Of a stretch of 64,000 bases of DNA, positions 17,415-26,571 are shown in pieces (position 1 is the stretch's first letter; each line of letters starts with the position of its first letter). Both the position numbers and the translations under genes were made by a program. The notes below the pieces were generated by a model that was not told the DNA's origin, ran no database searches, and worked only from the letters and a program-made list of their open reading frames with translations. The stretch is from Asanoa siamensis (GTDB lineage Bacteria; Actinomycetota; Actinomycetes; Mycobacteriales; Micromonosporaceae): contig NZ_BONE01000002.1 of assembly GCF_016862555.1 (NCBI RefSeq), positions 1-64,000 on the forward strand, written 5' to 3'.

Positions 17415-20224
17415 CGGTTCTCCTCGCGTTGGTCGAGCTCGGCGCCGGCCGTGCGGCCGCGCTGCACACCGCGGTGGTACGCGGAGAGCAGCCCGCGGAC
17501 CTCCTCCGGCGCACGCTTGACGCCCTGCGGCTGTGGGGTCTCCACACCGCCGGGCACGAGTTGGGCCTGCGGCACCCGCTTCGGCAGGCCCGACCGCGTC
17601 GTGCCGTCGGTCGCCGGCGCGGCGGCCCTGCCGGCCCGCTCCCAGCCCTCGTCCGCCGCGGTGCGCCAGAGGTCGTCGGCCCGTGCGGCCGTTGCCGGGC
17701 CTGCCTGGGCCGGGACCGGGGGTGGGGTGGGCGCGGGCGGCGGCACGGCGGCGGCCGGCGGCAACGGCGGCGTGGGCGGCGTGGGCGGTGGCGATGGCGA
17801 TGGCGCCGGGCGGGGTGGCGGCGCCGGGCGGGGTGGCGGTGGTGCGGGCCGGGGCGGCGGTGGTGCCGCTGTGGTGCCGGCCGCCGGCGACGGGAGGTAG
17901 CCGTCGGGGACCTGCATGATCTGGGTCGAGGTGTGCCCGTGCGACTGGAACCAGACGGCCTCCATCTCGCGGAAGATCGGCATCTCGGTGGTCGCCTCCC
18001 GGCTGGGCTCCGCGAGCAGGGCGGGCTCGGTGCTGGGCGGGGCCGGCACGGTGTTGGGCGCGGCCGGCACGGGACGTGGGGGCGGCGGGACGTCCAGCCG
18101 GACGGGCGGCTCGGCCAGCGTCGTGGCCGACGCGCGGTTGGCCCAGGCGCTGCCACCCGGCACGTGGCCGTTGCCGGCCGCGAGCGTGCCCACCTCGCCC
18201 CCCGCCGGCACCCGCTTGCGGGGCAGCAGGGTCGGCGGACGGCCCGCGTGCAGCGGCACCACCACGATCTCGGCGGGCAGCGTCACCAGGGCGACCGTGC
18301 CCTGGTCGAGGGTGCGGCGCAGCTCGACGAGGATCCGGTAGCGGGCCGCCAGCCGGGCCACGACCGCGAGGCCCATCAGCCGGAACGCCGACACGTCGAC
18401 CGGCGACGGCGCCCGCAGCCGCGCGTTGAGCACCTCGAGCTGGTCGTCGTCGAGGCCGAGCCCGCGGTCCTCGATCTGCACCACGACGTAGTCCCGGACC
18501 CGGCGGGCGTCGGCCACCACCACCGTGTGCGGCGGCGAGAACCGGGTGGCGTTGTCGAGCAGCTCGGAGACGATCCGCACGACGTCGTTGACGGCGCGGG
18601 CGGTCACCGACACGTCGGAGTCGACGGTGCCGAACTCGATCCGGTTGTAGAACTCCACTTCGGACTGCGCGGCGCGCAGCGCGTCGATCAGCAGCGCGTC
18701 CTCGCCCCGCGGCGGTGCGGTGTCGGCGCCGGCCAGCACCAGCAGGTTCTCGTCGTTGCGGCGCATCCGGGTGGCCAGGTGGTCGAGCACGAACAGCTTG
18801 GCCAACCGCTTCGGGTCCTCCTCGCCGCGTTCGATCGCGTCGAGCTCGCCGATGATCCGGTCGACCAGCGTCTGGCTGCGCCGGGCCAGCGTCAGGAACA
18901 TCGCCGAGACGCTGGTGCGCAGCGCGGCCTGTTCGGCCGCGATCCGGACGGCTTCCCGGTGCACCACGTTGAACGCGGCGGCGACCTCGCCGACCTCGTC
19001 GCGGTTGGTCAGCTTGATCGGGTCGCGCACCCCGTTGACGATCTCCTCGACGCCGCCCTCGCCGACCTTCTCGAGCTCGCGGAGCCGGCCGACGGCTTCG
19101 GGGAGACCGTGGTTGGCCACGGTCAGCGCGCCGTCCCGCAGCCGGAACAGCGACCGGTTGAGCGACCGGGCGATCACGATGGCCAGCAGCAGCGCCAGCA
19201 GCAGCACCGTCAGCACGAGCGTGCCCTCGATCGTCGCCTGCCGGACTGCGGCGCCGCGCGCGGTGTCGGCCTGGCCGAGCAGGTCACGCTCGAGGTTGGT
19301 CTCGGAGTAACGCATCAGGTCGTTGACCGCGCCGATGGCCGGGCTGCCGACGGCGGCCGGGAACGGTGCCGGCTCGCCGACCGAGCGGGTGAGCTGGGCC
19401 GAGATCTGGTCGGCGAGCAGCGAGGCGTCGCCCGTGACCGTGCGGTCGACCGTGGCCTGCTGCGCCGCCGAGGCCGATGCCGCGAAGGCGACGAACGCCT
19501 CCTGCTGGCTGGTCAGCGTGGCGACGAACGCGGGGAACTGCTCCTGGCTCAGGCCGCCCGAGGAGAGCGCGAAGAAGACGACCGCCTCCTCCTCGGCGGT
19601 GGCGGCCTTGGCGCGGGCGAACGCCGCCATCGCGCGCAGGCTCTCGGCCAGGTCGCCCTCGCCGGAGACCTGACCGAGGGCCTCGCCGTACGCGACCAGG
19701 TCGTCGAGGACGACGCCGTAGCGCAGGACGGCCTCGGCGACCGACATCTGGCCGCGGGCCAGCGTCTCCTCGCGGATGGCGGCGAGGCCGGCCAGGTGGC
19801 CGTCGATCGCGGCGAGCCGGTCCCGCACCGTCCCGGGGAGGTCGGGGAGGTTGGCCCGGCGGGCGGTGTAGGTCGTCGCGAGCGCGTCGGTGGCGCGTAC
19901 CCGCAGGTTGTAGGGCTCGGCCTGGGCCTCCGGCGTGGCCAGGAACGCGGCGGCCGCCATCCGCTCCTTGTGCAGGCTCTGCGTCAACGCCGAGACGTCG
20001 ATGGAGAGCTCGCTCAGGGAGCGGATCAGCGTCGCCTCGGAGGCCTCGCGGGAGACGTCGACCAGCCGGACCGCCGCGAGCGCGACGACGGCGACCAACG
20101 GCACCAGCAGCAGCAGGCCGAGCTTCGAGCGGATGCGCGCGTCGGCCAGGCGCGGGAAACCCCGTCGCTCCAGGCTCGACGCGCCCGGGCTGCCCGAGGA
20201 CAGCGTCATCCGTCCGGCGCTCAC
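17411..20224 (-). CDS. cvnA: Conservon sensor histidine kinase-like protein with NIT domain (CvnA-type), operon 1
   Basis: A 937-residue membrane sensor. A first membrane helix lies at about 35-55, a long helical extracellular NIT-type domain to about 325, a second helix about 333-352, then a HAMP-like linker and a GHKL ATPase domain with the N-box [15 protein letters not shown] and G-box [11 protein letters not shown]. The phosphoacceptor helix has the conservon form [19 protein letters not shown], lacking an obvious H-box His. About 270 residues of Pro/Ala-rich disordered tail follow. The GTG at 20224 follows GGAGG at seven bases. The gene leads the operon. Confidence 0.92.
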   Translation of the reverse strand: MSAGRMTLSSGSPGASSLERRGFPRLADARIRSKLGLLLLVPLVAVVALAAVRLVDVSREASEATLIRSLSELSIDVSALTQSLHKERMAAAAFLATPEAQAEPYNLRVRATDALATTYTARRANLPDLPGTVRDRLAAIDGHLAGLAAIREETLARGQMSVAEAVLRYGVVLDDLVAYGEALGQVSGEGDLAESLRAMAAFARAKAATAEEEAVVFFALSSGGLSQEQFPAFVATLTSQQEAFVAFAASASAAQQATVDRTVTGDASLLADQISAQLTRSVGEPAPFPAAVGSPAIGAVNDLMRYSETNLERDLLGQADTARGAAVRQATIEGTLVLTVLLLALLLAIVIARSLNRSLFRLRDGALTVANHGLPEAVGRLRELEKVGEGGVEEIVNGVRDPIKLTNRDEVGEVAAAFNVVHREAVRIAAEQAALRTSVSAMFLTLARRSQTLVDRIIGELDAIERGEEDPKRLAKLFVLDHLATRMRRNDENLLVLAGADTAPPRGEDALLIDALRAAQSEVEFYNRIEFGTVDSDVSVTARAVNDVVRIVSELLDNATRFSPPHTVVVADARRVRDYVVVQIEDRGLGLDDDQLEVLNARLRAPSPVDVSAFRLMGLAVVARLAARYRILVELRRTLDQGTVALVTLPAEIVVVPLHAGRPPTLLPRKRVPAGGEVGTLAAGNGHVPGGSAWANRASATTLAEPPVRLDVPPPPRPVPAAPNTVPAPPSTEPALLAEPSREATTEMPIFREMEAVWFQSHGHTSTQIMQVPDGYLPSPAAGTTAAPPPPRPAPPPPRPAPPPRPAPSPSPPPTPPTPPLPPAAAVPPPAPTPPPVPAQAGPATAARADDLWRTAADEGWERAGRAAAPATDGTTRSGLPKRVPQAQLVPGGVETPQPQGVKRAPEEVRGLLSAYHRGVQRGRTAGAELDQREENR

Positions 20225-20622
20225 GCCATCGCCTCCGTGGTGGGTTACGTGGCGGGTCCGCCACCGGTCGTCACGGCGCCCCCGCGGCTCACGCGGCACG
20301 GCGGCGATTTCATCAGAGTTGGCCGATGTACGGAAGGGTTATGCGGTGCCTAAACGGTCGGTCGGTGCGGATCGGTCGGTCGGCGCCGGAAGCTGTCCAT
20401 TCGGACAGCGCGCTGAGCTGGCCGGTCGCAATCTCCGTGTCGGCTTGGACACGAAAAGTAATGTCCATTGTGCGGACCGCGTTCTCGAATATTGAGACAC
20501 TGAGATATGGAAATTCTTCGTCCTTGACCTCTGGGGACGGGCTTGGCAAGGTTTCTCAACGCTTGCCGACCGCTGTCGGTCCTCGTCTCTCCACTGAGGA
20601 ACGCCTGTCGAGGAGGAATCCC
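20225..20622. other. Divergent regulatory region between conservon 1 and a substrate-binding lipoprotein gene
   Basis: No gene is supported here. The 398 bases include an unusually AT-rich stretch (about 20445-20525, with CTCGAATATTGAGAC), reiterated GGTCGG units near 20358-20383, and a perfect inverted repeat at 20392-20409. It presumably holds the promoters of both divergent units. Confidence 0.5.
20392..20409. promoter_or_regulatory. Candidate operator, perfect inverted repeat
   Basis: GCTGTCC-ATTC-GGACAGC is a perfect 7+4+7 dyad midway in the divergent region upstream of the conservon kinase and the lipoprotein gene. A further GGACA..TGTCC pair follows around 20446-20465. Regulatory function is inferred only from symmetry and position. 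Confidence 0.4.
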
Positions 20623-21816
20623 GTGCGTTTCCAGGCCCGCGCGGTCGCTGCCGTCGCCGCGACCGCACTCGCCGTGACACTGGCCGGCTGCGGCGACGGC
20701 GACGATGCCGCCGCTGCCGCGCCGACCGGTCCGATCGTGGTGGCCGCCGACCTCGAGCTGTCCGGCTCCGGCGCCAACACCGGGCAGGCCTTCCGGCGCG
20801 CGCTGGAGCTGCGGGTCGACCAGCTCAACGGTTCGGGGCTGACGGGTGGGCGCCCGATCGAGCTGCGGATCAAGGACAACCGCTCCGACGCGGCGGAGAG
20901 CCTGCGCAACGTGCAGGAGTTCGCCGCCGAGCGGGCGGTCAGCGCGATCATCATGGGCGCCTGCGACCAGTGTGCCCTGAACGCCGCGAAGACGCTCGAC
21001 GAGCGGGCCATCCCGGCCATCTCGCTGGCTGCGGCGGGCGCGGTGGCCAGCCCGGTGGCCGAGCGCCGGTTCCTGTTCAAGGTCGGGCCGAACGCCAACG
21101 ACAACGCGGCCGCGCTGGCCGCGGAACTTCGCCGTACGCCGGGCCTGCGCAAGCTCGGCCTGCTGCACACCAGCGACGGCTACGGCGCGGAGGGAGCGGC
21201 GGCGCTCGACCGGGAGCTGGGCAAGGTCGGGCTGCGGCTCGCGGCCAAGGCGACGGTCAAGCCCACCGCCGACGACCTCGACGGCGCCGTCGAACGGCTG
21301 GCCTCGGCCGCGCCGGACGGGCTGCTGGTCTGGACGGGGGCCGAGCAGGCCGCGCTGGTGGCGTCCGCGCTGGCCGAGGAGGACTACCGCGGCCGGCTGT
21401 TCTTCGACGCCGCCGCGGCCGGTGACCTGTTCCTCGGCGGCGGTGTCGGGCGGACGCCGGACGGCAGCACGATGGTGTTCACGCAGACGATGGTGATCGA
21501 CGACGTGATCGCCACGACGCCGGCGAAGGCGGCGCGCAAGCAGTGGTTCAGCGACTACACCGCCAGGTGGGGCAGCTACCACGGGATCGCCTCGTTCGCG
21601 GCCGACGCGCTGCAGTTGGTCACCGACGCGGCGGTGCGGGCCGGCGCGGACCCGGCGAAGCCCGACCGGTCCGCGATCCGGGACCAGCTCGAGATGGCGC
21701 AGATGGACGGTCTCTCGGGCGCGATCCGGCTGACCCCGGACAACCACTCGGGCCTGATGCGCCAGTCGCTCACGATGCTGGTGGCCCGCGGCGGCCGCTG
21801 GCGCCTGGCGGGCTAG
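20623..21816 (+). CDS. ABC-type branched-chain amino-acid-like substrate-binding lipoprotein
   Basis: A 397-residue periplasmic-binding-fold (type I, LivJ-like) lipoprotein: signal peptide with lipobox LAGC (about residues 22-25), then PIVVAADLELSGSGANTGQAFRRALELRVDQLN, IKDNRSDAAESLRNVQEF and the MGACDQCALNAAKTLDERAIP segment. The GTG at 20623 follows AGGAGG with six bases. No permease or ATPase of the Liv type is adjacent, so it is an orphan binding protein, perhaps a receptor for the neighbouring divergent conservon sensor. That link is speculation from location. Convergent with the next permease gene, sharing CTAG. Confidence 0.85.
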   Translation: MRFQARAVAAVAATALAVTLAGCGDGDDAAAAAPTGPIVVAADLELSGSGANTGQAFRRALELRVDQLNGSGLTGGRPIELRIKDNRSDAAESLRNVQEFAAERAVSAIIMGACDQCALNAAKTLDERAIPAISLAAAGAVASPVAERRFLFKVGPNANDNAAALAAELRRTPGLRKLGLLHTSDGYGAEGAAALDRELGKVGLRLAAKATVKPTADDLDGAVERLASAAPDGLLVWTGAEQAALVASALAEEDYRGRLFFDAAAAGDLFLGGGVGRTPDGSTMVFTQTMVIDDVIATTPAKAARKQWFSDYTARWGSYHGIASFAADALQLVTDAAVRAGADPAKPDRSAIRDQLEMAQMDGLSGAIRLTPDNHSGLMRQSLTMLVARGGRWRLAG

Positions 21817-22580
21817 GCGGTCGTTTCCCTCACCCAGGGAAGGACCACCCGCTCCAGGCTCACCAGGGCGTAGAACAGGACGATGCTCATCAGCGAGAGC
21901 AGGGCGACGCAGGCGAACGCGAGCGCCGTGTTGCCGCTGCCGCCGGACGAGCTGATCAGGTAGCCCAGGCCGGCGTCGGCGGCGAACAGCTCGCCCACGA
22001 CCGCGCCGACCACGGCCAGCGGCAGCGCCACCTTGAGGCCCACGAACACCTGCGGCATCGCGGCCGGGAAGCGGATCTTCACGAACGTCTGCACCCGGGA
22101 CGCGTCGAGCGACCGGGTCAGCTCGACCAGGTCGGCCGGCGTGCTGCGCAGCCCGGCCGCCGTCGCCAGGGTGATCGGGAAGAAGCAGAACAGCACGGCC
22201 ATCACGATCTTCGGCGCGCTGTCGAAGCCGAACCAGACGATCAGCAGCGGGACGATCGCCACCTTCGGCGCCGCGTTGAGCGCCACCAGCATCGGGTAGA
22301 CGGCCCGCTCGACCGTCCGCGAGCCGGCGATCAGGGCGCCGATCAGCACACCGGCGACCACCGAGATGCCGTAGCCGGCCAGGGTCTCCCAGAGGGTCAC
22401 CTGCGCCTCGGCGAACAGGTCGCCGGGCATCTCGCCGAACACCCGGAACACCTCGAGCGGCGTCGGCACGAGGTAGGGCTGGATCTCGAAGGCGACCACG
22501 GCCAGCCACCAGAGCCCCACGGCGGCCACCGTGCCGACCACGGGCAGGGCGACGGCGAACACCCGCGCGCGCAGGGTCAT
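21813..22580 (-). CDS. ABC transporter permease, SsuC/TauC/ThiX-like
   Basis: A 255-residue permease with about six helices. The cytoplasmic coupling (EAA-like) region reads ELTRSLDASRVQTFVKIRFPAAMPQVFVGLKVALPLAVVGAVVGE, typical of nitrate/sulfonate/taurine-type importers. The upstream gene on the same strand encodes the matching binding protein (52-base gap), and the ATPase is in the divergent unit at 24723. The substrate could be an alkanesulfonate, a pyrimidine precursor or another small organic. Confidence 0.9.
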   Translation of the reverse strand: MTLRARVFAVALPVVGTVAAVGLWWLAVVAFEIQPYLVPTPLEVFRVFGEMPGDLFAEAQVTLWETLAGYGISVVAGVLIGALIAGSRTVERAVYPMLVALNAAPKVAIVPLLIVWFGFDSAPKIVMAVLFCFFPITLATAAGLRSTPADLVELTRSLDASRVQTFVKIRFPAAMPQVFVGLKVALPLAVVGAVVGELFAADAGLGYLISSSGGSGNTALAFACVALLSLMSIVLFYALVSLERVVLPWVRETTA

Positions 22581-22632
22581 CGAACCTCCACTGTGGTCGG
22601 GAGCGGCCGCGGGGGCCGCTCCCGACGGTCGG

Positions 22633-23670
22633 TCAGGCGGTCGGCTTCGGGATCAGGTTGAACGAGATGACGTCCTCGGGCTTGAGGCCGTCCGGGATCG
22701 CGCCCGCGCCCTGCAGGATCGCGATGCTGCGGGCGGCCCGGGCCTGGTCGATCTGGCCGAGACCGGAGCCGAGGTCCACGTACGGCCGCATCAGCGTCAT
22801 CTCGGCCGCGGCGACCGGTGCGGGCTGGGTCTTCTCGAACTTGGCGTAGATCTGCCCCGCCTCCTGCGGGTTGCCGATCGTGTCGGCGAGGCCCTTGAGC
22901 AGCGCGGTCATGAACCGCTTGACCTGGTCGGGCTTCTCCTGCGCGGTCTTCTTGGACACCCCGATCGCACCGCCGAACAGGTCCGTGATCACATCGGTGT
23001 ACGGGAGCACGACGGCCTTCTTGCCGCCGGCGGCCCGTTCGACGCCCGGCTTGCCGACCGGGAACTGGGTGATCACGTCGACCTGCTTCGAGGCGAGCAG
23101 TTGCGGCTGCTGCTGCGGCGCGACGTTCTGGAACTTCACCTTCGTGGCGTCGATGCCCGCGAGCCGCGCGTACGTCGGGAACAGCACCTGGTTGACCGAG
23201 CCGGGCTGGGCGCCGATCGTCTTGTTCTCCAGGTCGCGCGGCGTGCTGATGCCGCTCTCCTCCAACGCCATGAGGGCCGTCAGCGACCGCTGCTGCACAG
23301 CGCCGACGATGGTGAAGTCGTTGATGCCGCCCTGGCGCCCGTACTCCAGGAACGCGCCCGTGAGGTCGATGGACGCGTACTGGACCGTGCCCGAGCTCAG
23401 CGCCTTGAGGTTGGGGTTGGTGCCCAGGCCCGGCTTGACGTCGACCTCGAGGCCGGCCTCCTTGAAGTAGCCCTTGTCGATCGCGGCGTAGACATAGGAC
23501 TCACGGCCGAAGAGGCCGAAGCCGCTCATGTACGTGACCTTCTCCAGCGGGCCGGCGGCGGCGTTCTGGGTGTTGCTGGCGGGCGCTTTGTCCTCGGAGC
23601 CGGAGCAGGCGGCCGTGGACAGCATCAGCGCTGCGATGCCCACGGCCGCTACTGCGCGGAGGGTTCTCAT
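22633..23670 (-). CDS. ABC transporter substrate-binding lipoprotein, NMT1/SsuA-like
   Basis: A 345-residue lipoprotein with a signal peptide and lipobox (LSTAAC), then a type II periplasmic-binding fold of the NMT1/THI5/SsuA class (FGRESYVYAAIDKGYFKEAGLEVDV, TIGAQPGSVNQVLFPTYARLAGID). The ATG at 23670 follows AAGGGA. It begins a two-gene unit with the permease, divergent from an LLM oxidoreductase and the ATPase. No TPP riboswitch motif is visible upstream, so thiamine-precursor uptake is not particularly favoured. Confidence 0.9.
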   Translation of the reverse strand: MRTLRAVAAVGIAALMLSTAACSGSEDKAPASNTQNAAAGPLEKVTYMSGFGLFGRESYVYAAIDKGYFKEAGLEVDVKPGLGTNPNLKALSSGTVQYASIDLTGAFLEYGRQGGINDFTIVGAVQQRSLTALMALEESGISTPRDLENKTIGAQPGSVNQVLFPTYARLAGIDATKVKFQNVAPQQQPQLLASKQVDVITQFPVGKPGVERAAGGKKAVVLPYTDVITDLFGGAIGVSKKTAQEKPDQVKRFMTALLKGLADTIGNPQEAGQIYAKFEKTQPAPVAAAEMTLMRPYVDLGSGLGQIDQARAARSIAILQGAGAIPDGLKPEDVISFNLIPKPTA

Positions 23671-23808
23671 GACGGGTGGTCCCTTCGATGCATCGAGGTA
23701 TTGACACTCATTGGGGATGGGACGACGCACCACCCTAGGGGAAACCCGGCGATCGGGACAGCCCGCACACCTATCCGTTCCGGGCAGGAAAGGGATAACC
23801 TACCGTCG

Positions 23809-24726
23809 ATGCGTCTCCGGATCTTCGCCTCCACCAAGGGCGGCACCAGCTACGCCGACATCGCGGGCCTCGCGCGACACGCGGCGGCCTGCGGCTTCGA
23901 CGGCTTCTTCCGGCCCGACCACTACCTGCCGCTGGGCGGCCCGCCCGACCCGACGCCGACCGACGTGTGGACGACCCTGGCGGGGCTGGCCCGCGACACC
24001 AGCCGGATCCGGCTCGGGTCGCTGATGACCGCGGCGACGTTCCGTTCTCCGGGCGCACTCGCGGTGACGGTGAGCCAGGTCGACCAGATGAGCGGCGGGC
24101 GGGTCGAGTTGGGGCTCGGCACCGGGTGGTACGAGCCGGAACATCGCGCGTACGGTCTCCCGCTGCCGCCGGTGGGCGAGCGGTTCGAGCGGTTGGCCGA
24201 GCAGTTGGCGATCGTGACGGGACTGTGGGGCACGCCCGCCGGTGACTCGTTCTCGTACGCGGGTTCGCACTACACCCTGGTCGGCGCGCCGGCGCTGCGG
24301 GCGACCCAGCGGCCGCGCCCGCCGCTGATCGTCGGCGGCAAGGGCCCGCGCCGCACGCCGCGGCTGGCGGCCCGCTTCGCCGACGAGTACAACGTGCAGT
24401 TCGCGAGCCCGGCGGACACCAAGGAGCTGTTCGGCCGGCTCGACGTCGAGGCGGCGCGGTCGGGCCGGTCGGTGACGCGCTCGGTCTGCGTGTCGGTCGC
24501 CTGTGGCCGTTCCGCGGCGGAGTGGGAGCGCCGGGCGGCGGTGCTGCGACCGCCGGTGCGGGCCGCCGCGTCGGGTTGCTACGGCTCGGTCGACGAGGTG
24601 GTCGACTACCTCGGCCAGTTCGCGGCGCTCGGCGCGGAGCGGGCCTACCTGCGGATCGCGGACCTGGCCGACCACGACCATCTCGACCTGATCGCGAGCG
24701 AGGTCATGCCGCAGGTGACCGGATGA
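23809..24726 (+). CDS. LLM-class flavin-dependent (F420 or FMN) oxidoreductase
   Basis: A 305-residue luciferase-like TIM-barrel enzyme: FRPDHYLPLGG, IRLGSLMTAATFRSPGALAVTVSQVDQMSGGRVELGLGTGWYEPEHRAYG and PPLIVGGKGPR are the standard motifs. In actinobacteria many of these use F420. Its stop overlaps the ATPase start as ATGA, so the enzyme and the importer ATPase are translated together, and it probably oxidises the imported compound (compare alkanesulfonate SsuD next to SsuABC). The ATG at 23809 has no close ribosome site; the message may be leaderless. Confidence 0.9.
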   Translation: MRLRIFASTKGGTSYADIAGLARHAAACGFDGFFRPDHYLPLGGPPDPTPTDVWTTLAGLARDTSRIRLGSLMTAATFRSPGALAVTVSQVDQMSGGRVELGLGTGWYEPEHRAYGLPLPPVGERFERLAEQLAIVTGLWGTPAGDSFSYAGSHYTLVGAPALRATQRPRPPLIVGGKGPRRTPRLAARFADEYNVQFASPADTKELFGRLDVEAARSGRSVTRSVCVSVACGRSAAEWERRAAVLRPPVRAAASGCYGSVDEVVDYLGQFAALGAERAYLRIADLADHDHLDLIASEVMPQVTG

Positions 24727-25583
24727 TCCAGCTCTTCGGTGTGTCGCAGGTGTTCGCCGGTGGCCGGGCGGGCACGGTCGAGGCGCTGCGCGACATCGAC
24801 CTGAAGATCGAGGAGGGCGAATTCGTCGCGGTGCTCGGCCGGTCGGGCTGCGGCAAGTCCACGCTGCTGCGCCTGGTGGCGGGCCTGCTGCGGCCGACGC
24901 TGGGCGAGATCCAGGTGGCCGGCGAACGGGTCACGCGGGCGCGGCGCGACATCGCGATGCTGTTCCAACGCCCGGCCCTGCTGCCCTGGCGCTCGGTCTT
25001 GGACAATGTGCTGCTCCCGGCGGAGATCTTCAGGCTGGGCCGGTCGTCGTTGCGGGCGCGGGCACTCGGGCTGCTGGAGATGGTCGGCCTGGCGGGCTTC
25101 GAGAAACGGCTGCCGCACGAGCTGTCGGGCGGCATGCAACAGCGGGTGGCCCTGTGCCGCTCGCTGCTGACGGGCCCGCGGGTGATGCTGATGGACGAGC
25201 CGTTCTCGGCGTTGGACGCCCTGACGCGCGAGGACCTCTCGACGGAGCTGCAGCGGATCCACATGGAGAACCGGGCGACGATCATGTTCGTCACCCACTC
25301 GATCGACGAGGCGGTGCTGCTGGCGGACCGGGTCGTGGTGCTGACCCCGCGCCCGGGCCAGATCCAGGAGATCGTCGACATCGACATCCCGCGACCACGG
25401 TCGCTGGGCCGCACCGCCGACCTCGACCAGGTCGCCAAGACCCGCGCCGAGCTGCACGAGCTGCTCCGCCACCCGGGTTCCGGTCTTGCCACCGCGGACC
25501 TGGCAGGGACGGGCCCCCCAGGGCCCGGCCCGGTGTCCGGCGGGAGCGACGGTCGTGCCCCCGACGGACCCGGGCAAGCCTGA
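24723..25583 (+). CDS. ABC transporter ATP-binding protein, SsuB/TauB-like
   Basis: A 286-residue ATPase: Walker A GRSGCGKST at residues 39-47, Q-loop LFQRPALLPWRSVLDNVLLP, signature LSGGMQQRVALCRSLL, Walker B VMLMDEPFSALDALTRE and H-loop VTHSIDEAVLLADRVVVL. This subclass drives nitrate/sulfonate/taurine importers. It is coupled by ATGA to the LLM oxidoreductase and presumably assembles with the divergent permease and binding protein. The last ~40 residues are a Gly/Pro-rich tail of no known function. Confidence 0.93.
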   Translation: MIQLFGVSQVFAGGRAGTVEALRDIDLKIEEGEFVAVLGRSGCGKSTLLRLVAGLLRPTLGEIQVAGERVTRARRDIAMLFQRPALLPWRSVLDNVLLPAEIFRLGRSSLRARALGLLEMVGLAGFEKRLPHELSGGMQQRVALCRSLLTGPRVMLMDEPFSALDALTREDLSTELQRIHMENRATIMFVTHSIDEAVLLADRVVVLTPRPGQIQEIVDIDIPRPRSLGRTADLDQVAKTRAELHELLRHPGSGLATADLAGTGPPGPGPVSGGSDGRAPDGPGQA

Positions 25584-25587
25584 TCTT

Positions 25588-26127
25588 CTATGCCGCCGGT
25601 TGCCAGACGAACTCGCGTGCCGGCACGGACGTCAGCGACGCGAAACGGTTGTTCACTTCGGACGCTTCGCGGCTGTTGGGGAAGGCGTTGGTGCACGAGA
25701 CGGGCGCGCTGCTGCCCGACATCAGGTCGCTGCACAGACCCGTGCGGCGGTCCGGCAGGCCGAGCAGGTGGCCGAACTCGTGTGTGGAGATGCGCGGCTG
25801 GTAGTAGCCCTGGTTGACCGCCTGCCGGCCCATGATCCAGTAGCCGTTGCCGAGTGACTGCGTGTAGGCACGGGGCCAGCCGTTGTCCGCGTAGACCCGG
25901 ATGTTGGGCGTGCGGCCGCTGGGCACCGGCTCCAGGCGCACGTTGCTCACCCGGCTGTTCCAGTTGGTCGCGCCCTGCCGGGCCACCTGCTGGAACTCCT
26001 GCGCCTGGCTGACGTCGTAGTAGAGCACCCGGACCGCGGCCTGGGCCACGCCGACGGACGCCAGTTGCACGCCGACCAGCGCGGCCGCGACGAGGGCGAG
26101 GGTGGAGAGTCTGCGGCGTAGGGACAT
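25588..26127 (-). CDS. snpA: Snapalysin (M7 small neutral metalloprotease)
   Basis: A 179-residue secreted zinc endopeptidase. After a signal peptide ending AQA (residue 30) the domain VRVLYYDVSQAQEFQQV leads to the metzincin motif HEFGHLLGLPD, with His116, Glu117, His120 and the M7-specific Asp126. Two Cys (GLCSDLMSG and VSCTNAF) fit the family disulfide. ATG 26127 follows GAGGAGG. In Streptomyces, snapalysin is often next to a LysR activator gene; none is found here. It ends five bases from the convergent ABC ATPase stop. Confidence 0.93.
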   Translation of the reverse strand: MSLRRRLSTLALVAAALVGVQLASVGVAQAAVRVLYYDVSQAQEFQQVARQGATNWNSRVSNVRLEPVPSGRTPNIRVYADNGWPRAYTQSLGNGYWIMGRQAVNQGYYQPRISTHEFGHLLGLPDRRTGLCSDLMSGSSAPVSCTNAFPNSREASEVNNRFASLTSVPAREFVWQPAA

Positions 26128-26329
26128 CGGGGTGCCTCCTCGTGGGAGTCGAAGGGAGGCCAGCCTATCGAGAATCATCGATCAGTTGGAGATCCCGGCG
26201 GGCACCTACCGCGGCGGGATGGTATGGCAGGCACTACCCCGGGTTGGGGTACCTGCGGCAGTGACCCGGCACCCGCCCGACCGGGACAGTGATAAGCGAA
26301 GGATTCGCGGCTATGGGGGAGCGACGACG

Positions 26330-26494
26330 ATGGGCGGACGATCCACAGTGGGCATCCGGGCGGCCGGCCTGCTGCTGCTGGCCCTGCTCGGGATGACCGC
26401 CGGCGGTGTGCTCGGGAAGATGCCCGTGATGGCGGACTGGTCGCCGGTGCCGGTGGCGCCGGTCATGGAGTGGGCGGTCGACGCGAGCTGGTGA
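26330..26494 (+). CDS. Small single-span membrane or secreted peptide, hypothetical
   Basis: A possible 54-residue protein with one hydrophobic helix (VGIRAAGLLLLALLGMTAGGVLG) and a short Pro/Trp-containing exterior (MADWSPVPVAPVMEWAVDASW). The ATG at 26330 follows a GGGGGAG stretch. No family is recognised. The small size makes it uncertain, but codon use is GC3-rich and no better gene occupies this gap. Confidence 0.45.
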   Translation: MGGRSTVGIRAAGLLLLALLGMTAGGVLGKMPVMADWSPVPVAPVMEWAVDASW

Positions 26495-26571
26495 GGCGGG
26501 CCGCCGGGTGCGTGACATTTCGGTCATAAGCCGCGTTATTGAATGCGGGCCGGTGTCCGGACCCATCACCC

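Noticed and set aside
19477-20622. Upstream extension of the substrate-binding lipoprotein frame into the conservon 1 kinase
   Set aside because: It is the Arg-rich antisense of the kinase; the GTG at 20623 follows AGGAGG and begins a proper lipoprotein signal.
23671-23808. TPP riboswitch upstream of the NMT1/THI5-like binding protein
   Set aside because: The CTGAGA and ACCTGA-type conserved elements are not seen in this gap on either strand.
25588-26127. Snapalysin as a member of an adjacent LysR-regulated pair
   Set aside because: No LysR gene is found on either side, and the intergenic region is too short to hold one.
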